From Vibrio sp. PID17_43 (GTDB lineage: Bacteria; Pseudomonadota; Gammaproteobacteria; Enterobacterales; Vibrionaceae): 64,000 nucleotides of DNA. Below the pieces are notes generated by a model, which did not search any database, was not told the DNA's origin, and worked only from the letters and a program-made list of their open reading frames with translations. The position numbers and the translations under genes were made by a program. How positions within the stretch are numbered: position 1 is the stretch's first letter; every line of letters starts with the position of its first letter. The stretch spans positions 1-64,000 of the forward strand of contig NZ_LIXM01000013.1 of the NCBI RefSeq assembly GCF_002608565.1. Reading direction: 5' to 3'. Below are positions 55,596 through 64,000 of this stretch, in pieces.

Positions 55596-56357
55596 ATGAT
55601 TCTCAATTCGTTCAATCTCCAAGGTAAAGTGGCTATCGTAACTGGTTGTGATACTGGTTTGGGGCAAGGTATGGCATTGGGTTTGGCTAACGCAGGCTGT
55701 GATATCGTTGGCGTAAATATTGTGGAGCCAACTGAGACAATGGCACTTATTGAGCAAACAGGGCGTAAGTTTGTTGATGTGCGTGCTAACCTCATGAAGC
55801 TTGATGACATTCCTGCCATTGTTGACCGCGCAGTGACAGAGTTTGGTCGCATCGATATTCTTGTTAACAACGCAGGTATCATTCGCCGCAATGATGCGAT
55901 TGATTTCTCTGAGCAAGATTGGGATGACGTAATGAATATTAACGTTAAGTCAGTGTTCTTCTTGTCTCAAGCGGTAGCAAAACAGTTTATTGCTCAGGAA
56001 GAAGGAGGCAAAATCATTAATATTGCTTCAATGTTGTCTTTCCAAGGTGGTATTCGCGTTCCTTCATACACTACATCTAAAAGCGGCGTAATGGGTGTGA
56101 CTCGTCTAATGGCAAATGAATGGGCGAAACACAATATCAACGTTAATGCGATTGCTCCTGGTTACATGGCAACGAATAACACTACTGCGCTTCGTGCTGA
56201 TGAGATCCGCAATAAAGAAATCCTAGACCGTATTCCTGCGGGTCGTTGGGGTAAGCCTTCTGATTTGGCTGGGCCATGTGTATTCCTAGCATCTAATGCT
56301 TCTGATTACATTAATGGCTACACCATTGCCGTTGATGGTGGTTGGTTGTCTCGCTAG
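55596..56357 (+). CDS. kduD: KduD, 2-deoxy-D-gluconate 3-dehydrogenase / diketogluconate reductase
   Basis: NAD(H)-dependent short-chain dehydrogenase of 253 residues that reduces 2,5-diketo-3-deoxygluconate to 2-keto-3-deoxygluconate (the DhuD step in streptococci). Rossmann motif GCDTGLGQG at about 17-25, NNAG at 91-94, catalytic Ser145, Tyr158 and Lys162. The start FNLQGKVAIVTG and ending INGYTIAVDGGWLSR fit KduD. TAAGGA ribosome site. It is transcribed alone, divergent from kdgR. Confidence 0.94.
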   Translation: MILNSFNLQGKVAIVTGCDTGLGQGMALGLANAGCDIVGVNIVEPTETMALIEQTGRKFVDVRANLMKLDDIPAIVDRAVTEFGRIDILVNNAGIIRRNDAIDFSEQDWDDVMNINVKSVFFLSQAVAKQFIAQEEGGKIINIASMLSFQGGIRVPSYTTSKSGVMGVTRLMANEWAKHNINVNAIAPGYMATNNTTALRADEIRNKEILDRIPAGRWGKPSDLAGPCVFLASNASDYINGYTIAVDGGWLSR

Positions 56358-56760
56358 TCATAATTAACGTAATCCTAGCATTCTCATTTTTCTAGAGTTT
56401 GTCACCAAGTCAGTATCGTTATCTAGTCATAGTCAAATAGCTTACTATTTTAGTGAACAGGTGTACTTTCAGCTTGGCATGGTGATGACTCTATAAATTA
56501 TTCTGGAATGTGAAAAGGGAAGAAGTGATACCTAGAGTTTTATATTGACCAATCTATTCCAGATGATGTTTATTTAAAATTTAATTGTGTGCACTAAGAA
56601 AGTAATAATTTGGCAAAATTAATGTGTATTACATTAGTTTGAGTTTTGATAATTGCAAGACTTAGCCTCTCTACAGCGGCATTGACTTAATAGTATTGAA
56701 TCATTAGTGCACTAAATAATAGCGCATCTGTTTTCAAGCAGGGAGAAGTGAAGGAATTTT
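56358..56760. other. Intergenic region between kduD and kdgK
   Basis: About 400 AT-rich bases with no gene seen. It holds the inverted repeat at 56620-56636 and presumably the kdgK promoter. Confidence 0.5.
56620..56636. promoter_or_regulatory. Palindrome upstream of kdgK
   Basis: TAATGT-GTATT-ACATTA is a perfect inverted repeat with a five-base centre, 125 bases before kdgK. It does not look like a KdgR box; the binding protein is unknown. Confidence 0.35.
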
Positions 56761-57693
56761 ATGAAGCAAATTAGACGTGTCGCGATTGTTGGTGAATGTA
56801 TGGTTGAACTGAGAAAAAGCCACGATTCACTAATCCAAGGTTTCGGTGGAGATACATTGAATACAGCTGTATACCTTTCCCGATTAACCCATGATCATGG
56901 TATTTGTACTTCTTATATCACAGGCTTAGGGAAAGACTCTTTTAGTAAAGATATGTTGAACTCGTGGCAAGCTGAGTCGCTCAATACTGACATGGTTTTT
57001 CTATCTGATGACAAATTGCCGGGAATCTACGCGATTGAGACTGCTGCTGATGGTGAACGTAGCTTTTTTTATTGGCGAAATGACTCCGCAGCAAAATATT
57101 GGCTTCATGAGCAAAACTTTAATGAGCTTTGTGAGGCCCTGTGCTCACATCAGATGGTATATTTGAGTGGTATTAGCATCGCGATCCTTTCTCCGGAGTG
57201 CCGTGAATTATTAATTGAATTACTAAAAGTATGTCGTGAGAAAGGAGTGGTAATTGCCTTTGATAACAATTATCGAGCGGGGTTGTGGAGCAGTAAAGGT
57301 GAAGCTCAACAAGCGTATCGTCAAATCTTGGCATTAACAGACATTGCTTTTTTAACATTTGATGATGAACAAGCACTATATGGTGATAAGACGGAGCAAG
57401 AAGCAATCGACCGAACTCGTGGTTTAGGTGTAAATGAAATTATAATTAAGCGTGGTGGCAAAGCATGTTTGATTGTTTCAGAGCATGATATAGACGAAGT
57501 TATGCCTAAACCTATTATGAATGTTATTGATACGACGGCAGCAGGTGATTCATTCAGTGCGGGTTATTTAGCAAAGCGAATACTCGGCGGTAGTAAACAT
57601 CAATCTGCAGCGGCAGGTCATACCTTGGCCGGTGTAGTTATTCAGCATCGCGGCGCAATTATCGACCATAATCTAACACCTATCATTGAATGA
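56761..57693 (+). CDS. kdgK: 2-keto-3-deoxygluconate kinase
   Basis: PfkB/ribokinase-family enzyme of 310 residues that phosphorylates 2-keto-3-deoxygluconate to KDPG with ATP. It has the substrate glycines GFGGDTLNTAVYLSRL near residue 28, and the ATP/catalytic motif DTTAAGDSFSAGYL with the base Asp near 261. An AAGGAA site precedes the ATG. The aldolase gene follows nine bases after the stop, forming a two-gene operon. Confidence 0.94.
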   Translation: MKQIRRVAIVGECMVELRKSHDSLIQGFGGDTLNTAVYLSRLTHDHGICTSYITGLGKDSFSKDMLNSWQAESLNTDMVFLSDDKLPGIYAIETAADGERSFFYWRNDSAAKYWLHEQNFNELCEALCSHQMVYLSGISIAILSPECRELLIELLKVCREKGVVIAFDNNYRAGLWSSKGEAQQAYRQILALTDIAFLTFDDEQALYGDKTEQEAIDRTRGLGVNEIIIKRGGKACLIVSEHDIDEVMPKPIMNVIDTTAAGDSFSAGYLAKRILGGSKHQSAAAGHTLAGVVIQHRGAIIDHNLTPIIE

Positions 57694-57702
57694 GACATAA
57701 AA

Positions 57703-58326
57703 ATGAAAGAATTGAACCAAAAACTTAAAGAAATTAAAGTTGTTCCTGTTATAGCTATTAAGGATGCATCAAAAGCGGCAAAACTTGCGCAAGTGCTTAT
57801 TGAGAATGGTCTTCCATGTGCGGAAGTGACTTTTCGTACCGAAGAGGCAGCACAAGCGATAAAAAACATGCGAGAGGCGTTTCCGGAAATGCTTTTAGGG
57901 GCGGGTACCGTGCTTACGAGTAAGCAAGTTGATGAGGCAATTGAAGCTGGTGTCGATTTCATCGTTAGTCCTGGCTTTAATCCTACAACCGTTAGGTATT
58001 GTCAACAGCGTGGCATTGCGATCGTTCCTGGAGTGAATACACCAAGTTTGGTCGAGCAAGCGATGGAAATGGGAATAAATACGTTGAAATTTTTCCCAGC
58101 GGAGCCATCAGGTGGTATTGGGATGCTAAAGGCTCTGTCTGCTGTATATGCAGTAAAATTTATGCCGACGGGCGGAGTTACCCAATCGAACATCAATGAT
58201 TATCTCGCCGTGCCATCAGTGTTAGCATGTGGCGGTACTTGGATGGTGCCCAATGATTTGATTGAAAATGAGCAATGGGAGCAGATTGCAATCCTAGTTG
58301 AAGAAGCAGTACATGCAGTTCGGTAG
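57703..58326 (+). CDS. eda: KDPG/KHG aldolase
   Basis: Class I aldolase of 207 residues that cleaves 2-keto-3-deoxy-6-phosphogluconate into pyruvate and glyceraldehyde-3-phosphate. Schiff-base Lys129 in NTLKFFPAE, catalytic Glu41 in CAEVTFRTEEA, phosphate loop GGV and CGGTWM. This is the last step of the island pathway. A separate housekeeping eda is likely elsewhere in the genome, so this would be the inducible copy. Confidence 0.94.
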   Translation: MKELNQKLKEIKVVPVIAIKDASKAAKLAQVLIENGLPCAEVTFRTEEAAQAIKNMREAFPEMLLGAGTVLTSKQVDEAIEAGVDFIVSPGFNPTTVRYCQQRGIAIVPGVNTPSLVEQAMEMGINTLKFFPAEPSGGIGMLKALSAVYAVKFMPTGGVTQSNINDYLAVPSVLACGGTWMVPNDLIENEQWEQIAILVEEAVHAVR

Positions 58327-58346
58327 TCCCAATGTCTCTTTATGAT

Positions 58347-58526
58347 GAGTGTTGGAGGCTTTAGGCATGAGCACTTTGATAATGGAAGGTGGCTTTTTAT
58401 TATGCCATCAATCGTCAGGGAATTGTGTTACAAAATAAATGATTGAACTGGACAGCTTATGACCGAAAGCCTTGAATGCGTGGTCAATGTTATTAACGGC
58501 TAATCATTTTTCGGGCTCGTAGCCAT
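58347..58526 (+). repeat. Right copy of the island-flanking direct repeat
   Basis: Imperfect direct copy of 36475-36641. It starts 21 bases after the eda stop. On the opposite strand one frame reads NIDHAFKAFGHKLSSSIIYF before a stop, which could be the tail of an old transposase, but I cannot name it. Confidence 0.75.
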
Positions 58527-58589
58527 TTTACATTTCGTTGTTCTTTGTGTTGCTCAGTGCTTTGACATACAAACAGCTGAGAGCTTTGT

Positions 58590-58621
58590 AGAAAAACGCC
58601 CAGCCTTTTATGAGCAGGGCG
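58590..58621 (-). terminator. Terminator of the flavin reductase gene
   Basis: CGCCC / GGGCG stem with an AAGGCT-containing loop and five T residues on the leftward strand. Confidence 0.6.
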
Positions 58622-58630
58622 CAATTTTCT

Positions 58631-59353
58631 TTAACGCTTTGCTAAGCCCTTATTGTTTAAGTAAGGCAAAATGTGTGGCCGCGATTCTCCAGACAGTTTG
58701 GTGGTGACGTCTTGCGACCAAGTGCTTTGTTTTTGATTGGCAGAGCGATTTGCGTAGTATACTTGCATAGTTTGGTCATAATGTTGAATATCATCCATAT
58801 TAAGTGGTTGATATTGATTTTCATGCATAACAACATGCGCTGGCAAACGTGGCTTAATTTCAGGGCTCTGATCCGGATACCCTAAACACATACCAAATAG
58901 CACAGCCGTGCCTTGAGGCAGCTCAAGCAGTTCATCCACTTTTTCGGCGCGATTTCTTAAACCGCCAATGTAGACACCGCCTAATCCCATTGACTCTGCG
59001 GCAAGCAAGCAATTTTGCGCCATAATGCCAGAATCGACAGCGCCAATAAGTGTTAATTCAGTATAGTCCGCTTGGACTGCAGGATTGATGCTGATGTGAC
59101 GCTGATAGTCGATACAAAACACCAAAAACTCAGCCGCATCTTCAACATAGGCTTGATTTCCCGCGTATTGAGCAAGCAATTTACGTTTGGCTTGGTCGGT
59201 GACTCGGATGATAGACACGGCTTGTAACAGGCTGGAGGAAGAGGCGGCTAATCCGGCTTGGATAATCGCTTGTAGCTGTTCGTTCTCAACGGGTTGAGGC
59301 GTAAATTTTCGAATTGAGCGATGAGCCATAATGGTTCGAATGGTATTGTTCAC
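58631..59353 (-). CDS. frp: NADPH-flavin oxidoreductase / nitroreductase (Frp/NfsA type)
   Basis: FMN-dependent, NADPH-preferring homodimeric reductase of 240 residues. It has the NfsA/Frp start MNNTIRTIMAHRSIRKFT (Arg/Ser FMN contacts), AGLAASSSSLLQ, LTLIGAVDSGIMAQNCLLAA, GLGGVYIGGLRN and GESRPHILPYLNNKGLAKR at the C-terminus. It is very like V. harveyi Frp, which supplies reduced flavin to luciferase, as I recall that sequence. In non-luminous strains it acts as an oxygen-insensitive nitroreductase. It is divergent from rlmC. Confidence 0.93.
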   Translation of the reverse strand: MNNTIRTIMAHRSIRKFTPQPVENEQLQAIIQAGLAASSSSLLQAVSIIRVTDQAKRKLLAQYAGNQAYVEDAAEFLVFCIDYQRHISINPAVQADYTELTLIGAVDSGIMAQNCLLAAESMGLGGVYIGGLRNRAEKVDELLELPQGTAVLFGMCLGYPDQSPEIKPRLPAHVVMHENQYQPLNMDDIQHYDQTMQVYYANRSANQKQSTWSQDVTTKLSGESRPHILPYLNNKGLAKR

Positions 59354-59497
59354 GAGATAGCTTCCTTGTTTTTGTTATGTATGTTTTGTGTCTGAAGGTA
59401 CAACATAATCATTTTTATCGTGACGGTAAACAATCAGAATAGTAAAGCGGGAGTAGAGAGCTAGACTTGCGCCTTTTCTTTGAAATGGCGATTCATC

Positions 59498-60628
59498 ATG
59501 CGATGTGAATTCTTTGCTCAGCAACGTTGTGCTTCTTGTAAAAACAGCGACATCCCATACTCACTTCAAGTTGAGCAGAAAGACGCTCGGCTGAGGGCGA
59601 TGTTTGCTCCATTTTCCCCAAAACAATGGTTAACACCCGTACTGAGTCACAAAACGCAGTTTCGCAATAAGGCAAAGATGGTTGCATTGGGGGCCGCGCA
59701 TCAACCGACGCTAGGCATCGAAAACGTTCAGGATGGTTCGCCATTATCATTAGTGAACTGTCCTCTTTACCCAGATGAGACTCAGCAGCTGTTAAGCTAT
59801 TTGCAAGACTGGATTCGCGTCGCAGGTATTCCGCCTTACAACAAAGTGAAAAAGAAAGGCGAATTGAAGTTTGTGTTGCTGACACGAGCGCAAAACAGCG
59901 GTGAATTTATGCTGCGATTTGTCATGCGCAGCGACACGGCTTTGGAGCGTGTGCGAGCGAATTTACCGCGTTTACAGCAAGCCTTTCCTAGCGTAACGGT
60001 TGTGACGGTGAACCTACAGCCGATCCATATGGCACGCCTTGAGGGTGAAGAAGAAATCTTTTTGACCGAGCAACAAAGCTTGCTTGAGCGATTTAATCAT
60101 GTCCCTTTGGTGATTCGTCCCAAGAGCTTTTTCCAAACCAATCCACAGGTGGCTGAACAACTGTATGCGACAGCACAGCAGTGGGTGGCGGAGATCAAGC
60201 CCAAGACAATGTGGGATCTTTTCTGTGGTGTTGGTGGTTTTGGTTTACATTGTGCGTCGAAGCATACTGCGGTAACGGGAATCGAAATCGAATCAGAGGC
60301 GATCGCGAGTGCCAAGCGTTCAGCCGCAATGATGGGTATTGATAATCTTGATTTTGCCGCATTGGATTCAAGTCGTTTTTCTCAGTCACAAGATAAAATG
60401 CCAGAGTTGATCTTAGTTAATCCCCCTCGTAGAGGTTTAGGTGAGTCACTGGCCACGCAATTAGAGCAATCGGGTCCAAAATACGTGATTTATTCGAGCT
60501 GTAATCCAGAAACCATGGCTAAAGATTTATTGGCGATGTCGAGCTATCAGGTACTCCGTTGCCAGTGGTTTGATATGTTTCCTCACACCGATCATGCTGA
60601 GGCCATGATGCTGTTAGAAAGACGTTAA
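59498..60628 (+). CDS. rlmC: 23S rRNA (uracil-747-C5) methyltransferase RlmC
   Basis: SAM-dependent RNA methyltransferase with an iron-sulfur cluster. From the ATG at 59498 it has 376 residues, the RlmC size. The cluster cysteines are [12 protein letters not shown] (Cys3, 11, 14) plus Cys in [12 protein letters not shown] motif [14 protein letters not shown], catalytic NPPRRGLG and nucleophile [12 protein letters not shown]. No TRAM domain, which separates it from RlmD and TrmA. An upstream in-frame ATG adds six residues without a better site. Confidence 0.93.
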   Translation: MRCEFFAQQRCASCKNSDIPYSLQVEQKDARLRAMFAPFSPKQWLTPVLSHKTQFRNKAKMVALGAAHQPTLGIENVQDGSPLSLVNCPLYPDETQQLLSYLQDWIRVAGIPPYNKVKKKGELKFVLLTRAQNSGEFMLRFVMRSDTALERVRANLPRLQQAFPSVTVVTVNLQPIHMARLEGEEEIFLTEQQSLLERFNHVPLVIRPKSFFQTNPQVAEQLYATAQQWVAEIKPKTMWDLFCGVGGFGLHCASKHTAVTGIEIESEAIASAKRSAAMMGIDNLDFAALDSSRFSQSQDKMPELILVNPPRRGLGESLATQLEQSGPKYVIYSSCNPETMAKDLLAMSSYQVLRCQWFDMFPHTDHAEAMMLLERR

Positions 60629-60733
60629 TTAATCACTTTGCGCTTGTGATGTGGGCGCAGGGTTAATAATTAGTCCGTAAGTGATGTAATAACTTGGGTA
60701 TATACTGAGGATTAGGATCAATAGCTTACAGAA

Positions 60734-61384
60734 GTGAATGGCATGAAAGATCTAATCCTGCATACCGTTACGGTGTTTATGGGCTTTTTTGCCATCATGA
60801 ATCCGCTCGCCAATATTCCGATCTTTTTGAGCCTGACGGCAGATGAGAACAAAGAGACCGTGCATTCGATAGCGTTCCGCTCGGTGTTTTTTGCTTTTGT
60901 CATCGTCACGGTGTTTGCCGTTGCCGGAAAGCTCATCTTTGACCTGTTTGGCATTACACTGTATGCGCTGCGTATAACAGGGGGAATCTTGGTCTTTGTC
61001 ATCGGATTCCATATGCTTCAGGGCGATTCGACTCACCAAAAAACCAAAGAGAAGGCGTATTCACCAGCTCAGCAGCAAGCGGCATTGAGTATTGCTGTCT
61101 CTCCCCTGGCAATGCCGATATTAGCAGGGCCAGGTACGATTGCTACCGCGATGAACTTTGCGACATCAGGCGGGCTTGATCAAACCATCATAACTATCGT
61201 GTCATTCGCCGTGTTATGTGTGATCACCTATGTATTATTTTTATTTGGTGATCGTCTAGTCAAAGCGGTTGGTCCAAGTGCGCTAAATGTTATCACCAAA
61301 ATGATGGGACTCATCCTTGCCGTGATCGGTACTCAAATGTTCATTGATGGTGCAGCAGAAGCGTATAAAACCGTCTTTTCATAA
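60734..61384 (+). CDS. MarC-family integral membrane protein
   Basis: About 216 residues, six predicted hydrophobic segments and the UPF0056/MarC signatures (FFAIMNPLANIPIFLSLT, ALSIAVSPLAMPILAGPGTI). Such proteins (YhgN, YchE, MarC) have no settled function. ATG at 60743 is an alternative start. The motifs ITGGILVFVIGFHML and the final VIGTQMFIDG fit the family. Monocistronic. Confidence 0.87.
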   Translation: MNGMKDLILHTVTVFMGFFAIMNPLANIPIFLSLTADENKETVHSIAFRSVFFAFVIVTVFAVAGKLIFDLFGITLYALRITGGILVFVIGFHMLQGDSTHQKTKEKAYSPAQQQAALSIAVSPLAMPILAGPGTIATAMNFATSGGLDQTIITIVSFAVLCVITYVLFLFGDRLVKAVGPSALNVITKMMGLILAVIGTQMFIDGAAEAYKTVFS

Positions 61385-61564
61385 TTCTATCGAGTTTAAT
61401 CCACATTTGCTTTTGGGCTTGGACTTTGTGAATTTTATGAACCTAAGTTTTCATTTTAAGCGTCAGATAAACATAGACTTCATCTATCTCAATGATAAGA
61501 ATAACCGATTGTTGCTATAGCACGAATTTCAGTAGTCTTTTAACGTATTTATTGGGGGGGACAT

Positions 61565-62410
61565 ATGGCAACAAGAGCAATCGTCGTCGAAGGTGGTGCA
61601 ATGCGTGGCGTTTTTGCCAGCGGCGTGTTAGATGCATTTTTAGAACAGGACTACAAGCCATTTGATTTTGCGATTGGTGTGTCGGCTGGGGCATCAAACT
61701 TAATTGGTTATTTGACCGATTACCCGCACCGCAGCATTAATGTGATCACCAAACTTGCAACCAGCAAGCGCTTCTTCGATCCCACGCGCTTTCTAAAAGG
61801 TGGTGATCTAATCGATGTTAAATGGTTGTTTGAAGAATCCAATCGTTTGTACCCGGTCGATGAAGCAAAACTCTTTGATGGTATCCCTTTCTTAGCGGCG
61901 ACTACTAACGTGGATACAGGCAAAGCAGATTACTACCGAGTGAATCGAGATAATTTTAATCACGCAATTGAGGCAACCACTGCGCTGCCGATTGCTTATA
62001 AACATACCCCATGTTTCTCTGGTGGTTGTTATACCGATGGCGGCGTCGCAGACTCTATTCCGGTGCGTGAAGCCCATCGCCGTGGCGCGCGAGACATCAC
62101 GGTATTGCTTTCACACCCTTTAAATTATGAGAAGAAGCCAGTCAAAACCCCTTGGTTAATGAAAAAACTGTTCGCAGAACACCCCAAAATGGCAGAGGCC
62201 ATGTTGAATCGCTCAGAGAATTACAATGAGTCACTAGCGTTCATTCGTAATCCGCCTGAAGGGACTCGAGTGCGTGTTATTGCTCCACCTGATGAGTTTC
62301 ATGTTCAGCGCCTTTCTATGCGCCAGTCGGTATTATTAGAGGGTTATGAAATGGGGTTATTGGCAGGCCGTGAACATTTAATGCAACGCTCTTTTACGGG
62401 GCTTAGGTAG
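61565..62410 (+). CDS. Patatin-like phospholipase (YjjU family)
   Basis: Serine hydrolase of 281 residues with a catalytic dyad: Ser40 in GVSAGAS (GxSxG) and Asp in CYTDGGVADS (DGG motif, about 158). The oxyanion loop is EGGAMRGVFASG at the N-terminus. It resembles E. coli YjjU in length and pattern. No signal peptide; likely a cytoplasmic or membrane-associated lipase. Substrate unknown. A GGGGGGG run just before the ATG may act as its ribosome site. Confidence 0.88.
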   Translation: MATRAIVVEGGAMRGVFASGVLDAFLEQDYKPFDFAIGVSAGASNLIGYLTDYPHRSINVITKLATSKRFFDPTRFLKGGDLIDVKWLFEESNRLYPVDEAKLFDGIPFLAATTNVDTGKADYYRVNRDNFNHAIEATTALPIAYKHTPCFSGGCYTDGGVADSIPVREAHRRGARDITVLLSHPLNYEKKPVKTPWLMKKLFAEHPKMAEAMLNRSENYNESLAFIRNPPEGTRVRVIAPPDEFHVQRLSMRQSVLLEGYEMGLLAGREHLMQRSFTGLR

Positions 62411-62502
62411 AGCAAACGGTCACATTGATATTATCGCAACACTTCATTCATGATCGCTTAATAGTCTCCCCGCATCATGCGGGAGGCTATTAATAAAGCT
62501 GA

Positions 62503-62670
62503 GGTATTGGTCTGTCATTGATGGATAAAATCGAGAGTGATTTGTGTAGTCAAGATATTGAAGAAATTCGATTGACCGTCGCGTCATTTAATCATGAAGG
62601 TGAAGATTTCTACCATAAAATGGGCTATAGAGTGGTCACCAAAGCCATGAGAAAACGAGTGAAAGATTAA
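62503..62670 (+). pseudogene. C-terminal remnant of a GNAT acetyltransferase
   Basis: The frame reads GIGLSLMDKIESDLCSQD, then LTVASFNHEGEDFYHKMGYR and ends at TAA 62668-62670. This is the acetyl-CoA loop (GxG) and last strands of a GNAT fold. An in-frame TGA at 62500-62502 sits just where the usual Arg of the loop would be, and nothing GNAT-like is seen further upstream. An ATG at 62521 opens a 49-codon frame, but a functional enzyme is impossible at that size. Confidence 0.6.
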
Positions 62671-62712
62671 GTTAATCTGAACTTAGAATGAGTGAGAGTT
62701 CGTATACAGAAG

Positions 62713-62746
62713 CGCCTCTTCATCATGAGTGAAGAGGCGTTTTTTA
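62713..62746 (+). terminator. Terminator after the GNAT remnant
   Basis: CGCCTCTTCA / TGAAGAGGCG perfect 10-bp stem with a seven-base loop followed by six T residues on the rightward strand. Confidence 0.8.
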
Positions 62747-62750
62747 CCCC

Positions 62751-64000
62751 TTATATCAGAGTCGCAGCGGTTTGTTTACCCATGGCGATTAGCTTATCCA
62801 GAATGCGTTCGCCGTCTGCTCGCAGTCCGTTATGTTCATATTCGTTAGTGATCCATGCTTTCGCATTTGGCATGATAGCCAGTGTTTCACGGCTGATGTC
62901 CATTTCTACAAACATATCGTCAGCGTAGACCGCACAGCTAACTGGCACTTTGTTTTGCGCCAGTTGCTCTGCATTGTAAAGTGGCGTCCAATCTTTTTTC
63001 GTTGCTAATAACTCTGCCGCGGCTTTAAGTGGTTTTAGGTTCGCGTATTGGTCGAACATCCATGGAAAAACCATTTCTCCGGTGAAGTAGAACGGTTTAC
63101 CTGGCTCATAGTTGAACGCATCGTACGATTGGCGAACTCGATGGGCACTCCAGTTGGAAGCGAAATCCTGGCAGTAGATTGATTCATGTAAAATGGCATA
63201 AATTGGGTTGGTCTGGAAATTCTGTTGCGCCAACATGTCATTTAAGAACTCGTAGCGTAGCTGAGGCTTGCCATTGACTTCTATGAAGGCACTTTCCAAC
63301 CAATAGTAGGTTGGTAGAAAGGTATCGCTAACACCAAAGTTAATGCCGATTTGTTGGAATTGCTCAACGGTAAAACGTTGGCCGTTCGGCAAAAACGCTT
63401 CGTTTTCTAGCAGATGATTGGCGATATTTTGGCAAAGTGCTTGTGCCTGTGGAAATTGCTGGAAGAAGGCTCGGTTTTTCTCCATTGTACGCTTAAATGT
63501 TGCTTGATAAACATCATCAGCATGACGAGAAACGGAAGGTACGCCTCCTGTAATGTAGCTTTGTAGCAAGCTATCTGGGAACATTGATAGGTACGTCAGA
63601 GTGCAGAAGCCACCAAAACTTTGTCCTAAAGTGGCCCACTTTTCGATGCCAAATTGGCGACGAACAAATTCAGCGTCTCTAATGATGTTATCTGCACGGA
63701 AGTGGCTTAGATACTCAGCTTGCTGCTCTGGATCTAAATGCGCCAAGGTTTGGTGGTTGATTACGCTGCTGTTACCTGTACCGCGTTGGTCTAAAAGCAG
63801 AACGCGATACTCTTGCAGTGCACGCTTGATCCAACCGCTGTTGCCATTTTGACGCGGAGAAGGAAAGCCAGGGCCGCCTTGTAAATACACTAACCATGGC
63901 TTGTCTGACTCTTCATCACCGACCAAAGATACGCTGCGTGCGAAGACGTTAAGCGTCCCTTTGCTAGCGTCTTGATAGTTGAGTGGAACGGTGAAGGTAT
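62751..64000 (-). CDS. Prolyl aminopeptidase (S33), partial at window edge
   Basis: Alpha/beta-hydrolase that releases N-terminal proline from peptides. The visible C-terminal 416 or so residues include the oxyanion motif VYLQGGPGFPSP, nucleophile elbow GQSFGGFCTL and a late catalytic region with NEYEHNGLRADGE. The reading frame stays open to the right edge with in-frame sequence FTVPLNYQDASKGTLNVF, so the true start lies beyond position 64000. The size suits the larger Aeromonas-type enzyme, not the short Bacillus type. Confidence 0.85.
   Translation of the reverse strand, partial: TFTVPLNYQDASKGTLNVFARSVSLVGDEESDKPWLVYLQGGPGFPSPRQNGNSGWIKRALQEYRVLLLDQRGTGNSSVINHQTLAHLDPEQQAEYLSHFRADNIIRDAEFVRRQFGIEKWATLGQSFGGFCTLTYLSMFPDSLLQSYITGGVPSVSRHADDVYQATFKRTMEKNRAFFQQFPQAQALCQNIANHLLENEAFLPNGQRFTVEQFQQIGINFGVSDTFLPTYYWLESAFIEVNGKPQLRYEFLNDMLAQQNFQTNPIYAILHESIYCQDFASNWSAHRVRQSYDAFNYEPGKPFYFTGEMVFPWMFDQYANLKPLKAAAELLATKKDWTPLYNAEQLAQNKVPVSCAVYADDMFVEMDISRETLAIMPNAKAWITNEYEHNGLRADGERILDKLIAMGKQTAATLI

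Overview
The window looks like a Vibrio of the Harveyi/Parahaemolyticus type. The evidence is a Qrr quorum-sensing small RNA with a sigma-54 promoter and LuxO boxes, a flavin reductase very close to V. harveyi Frp as I remember that protein, a Vibrio-style maltose regulon, and a recurrent Vibrio-like intergenic palindrome. The mix (maltose regulon, a possible second-copy rsgA, popT, accessory catabolism) suggests chromosome II; that is inference. I saw no rRNA, tRNA, CRISPR array, intact insertion sequence or prophage.

Positions 1-31,950 hold ordinary metabolic genes. A starch and maltodextrin regulon is spread across this part: pulA lipoprotein pullulanase, malT activator, malP-malQ, glgB and malS. 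MalT-like purine-rich boxes lie upstream of pulA, malP and perhaps malS, and two CRP-like sites lie in the malT/malP divergent region. Between these genes are a Sel1-repeat membrane protein, pdxY, sstT, rsgA, a copper-delivery operon (small anchored protein, SCO, PCu(A)C), popT (DUF368), the qrr gene, a decayed mtgA pseudogene, a yjiH-yjiG-M20 peptidase operon, a YkvA protein and a DAACS symporter. Positions 32,250-36,150 hold three envelope genes (DUF4056-like, Omp85-like barrel, second barrel) divergent from a TetR regulator with two tandem palindromes.

Positions 36,816-58,326 form a polysaccharide-utilisation island for a uronate-containing polymer, most likely hyaluronan or chondroitin. 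One leftward operon encodes a KdgM-like porin, two PL8 lyase lipoproteins and a 1760-residue lipoprotein made of six repeated domains. A rightward operon encodes a DeoR regulator, a complete mannose-family PTS (IIB, IIC, IID, IIA), a GH105 unsaturated glucuronyl hydrolase, a secreted CBM9-like protein and an RpiB-type isomerase of the DhuI kind. Then come kdgR, kduD and kdgK-eda. The inferred flow is: lyases cut the polymer outside; unsaturated disaccharides cross the porin; the PTS imports and phosphorylates them; GH105 splits them; the 4-deoxy-uronate is isomerised, reduced, phosphorylated and cleaved to pyruvate and glyceraldehyde-3-phosphate. The island is more AT-rich than its surroundings by eye and is bracketed by two imperfect direct copies of a 170-180 bp sequence (36475-36641 and 58347-58526), which suggests acquisition as a block.

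Positions 58,600-64,000 return to ordinary genes: frp/nfsA-type flavin reductase, rlmC, a MarC-family membrane protein, a patatin-like phospholipase, a GNAT remnant and a prolyl aminopeptidase that runs off the right edge.
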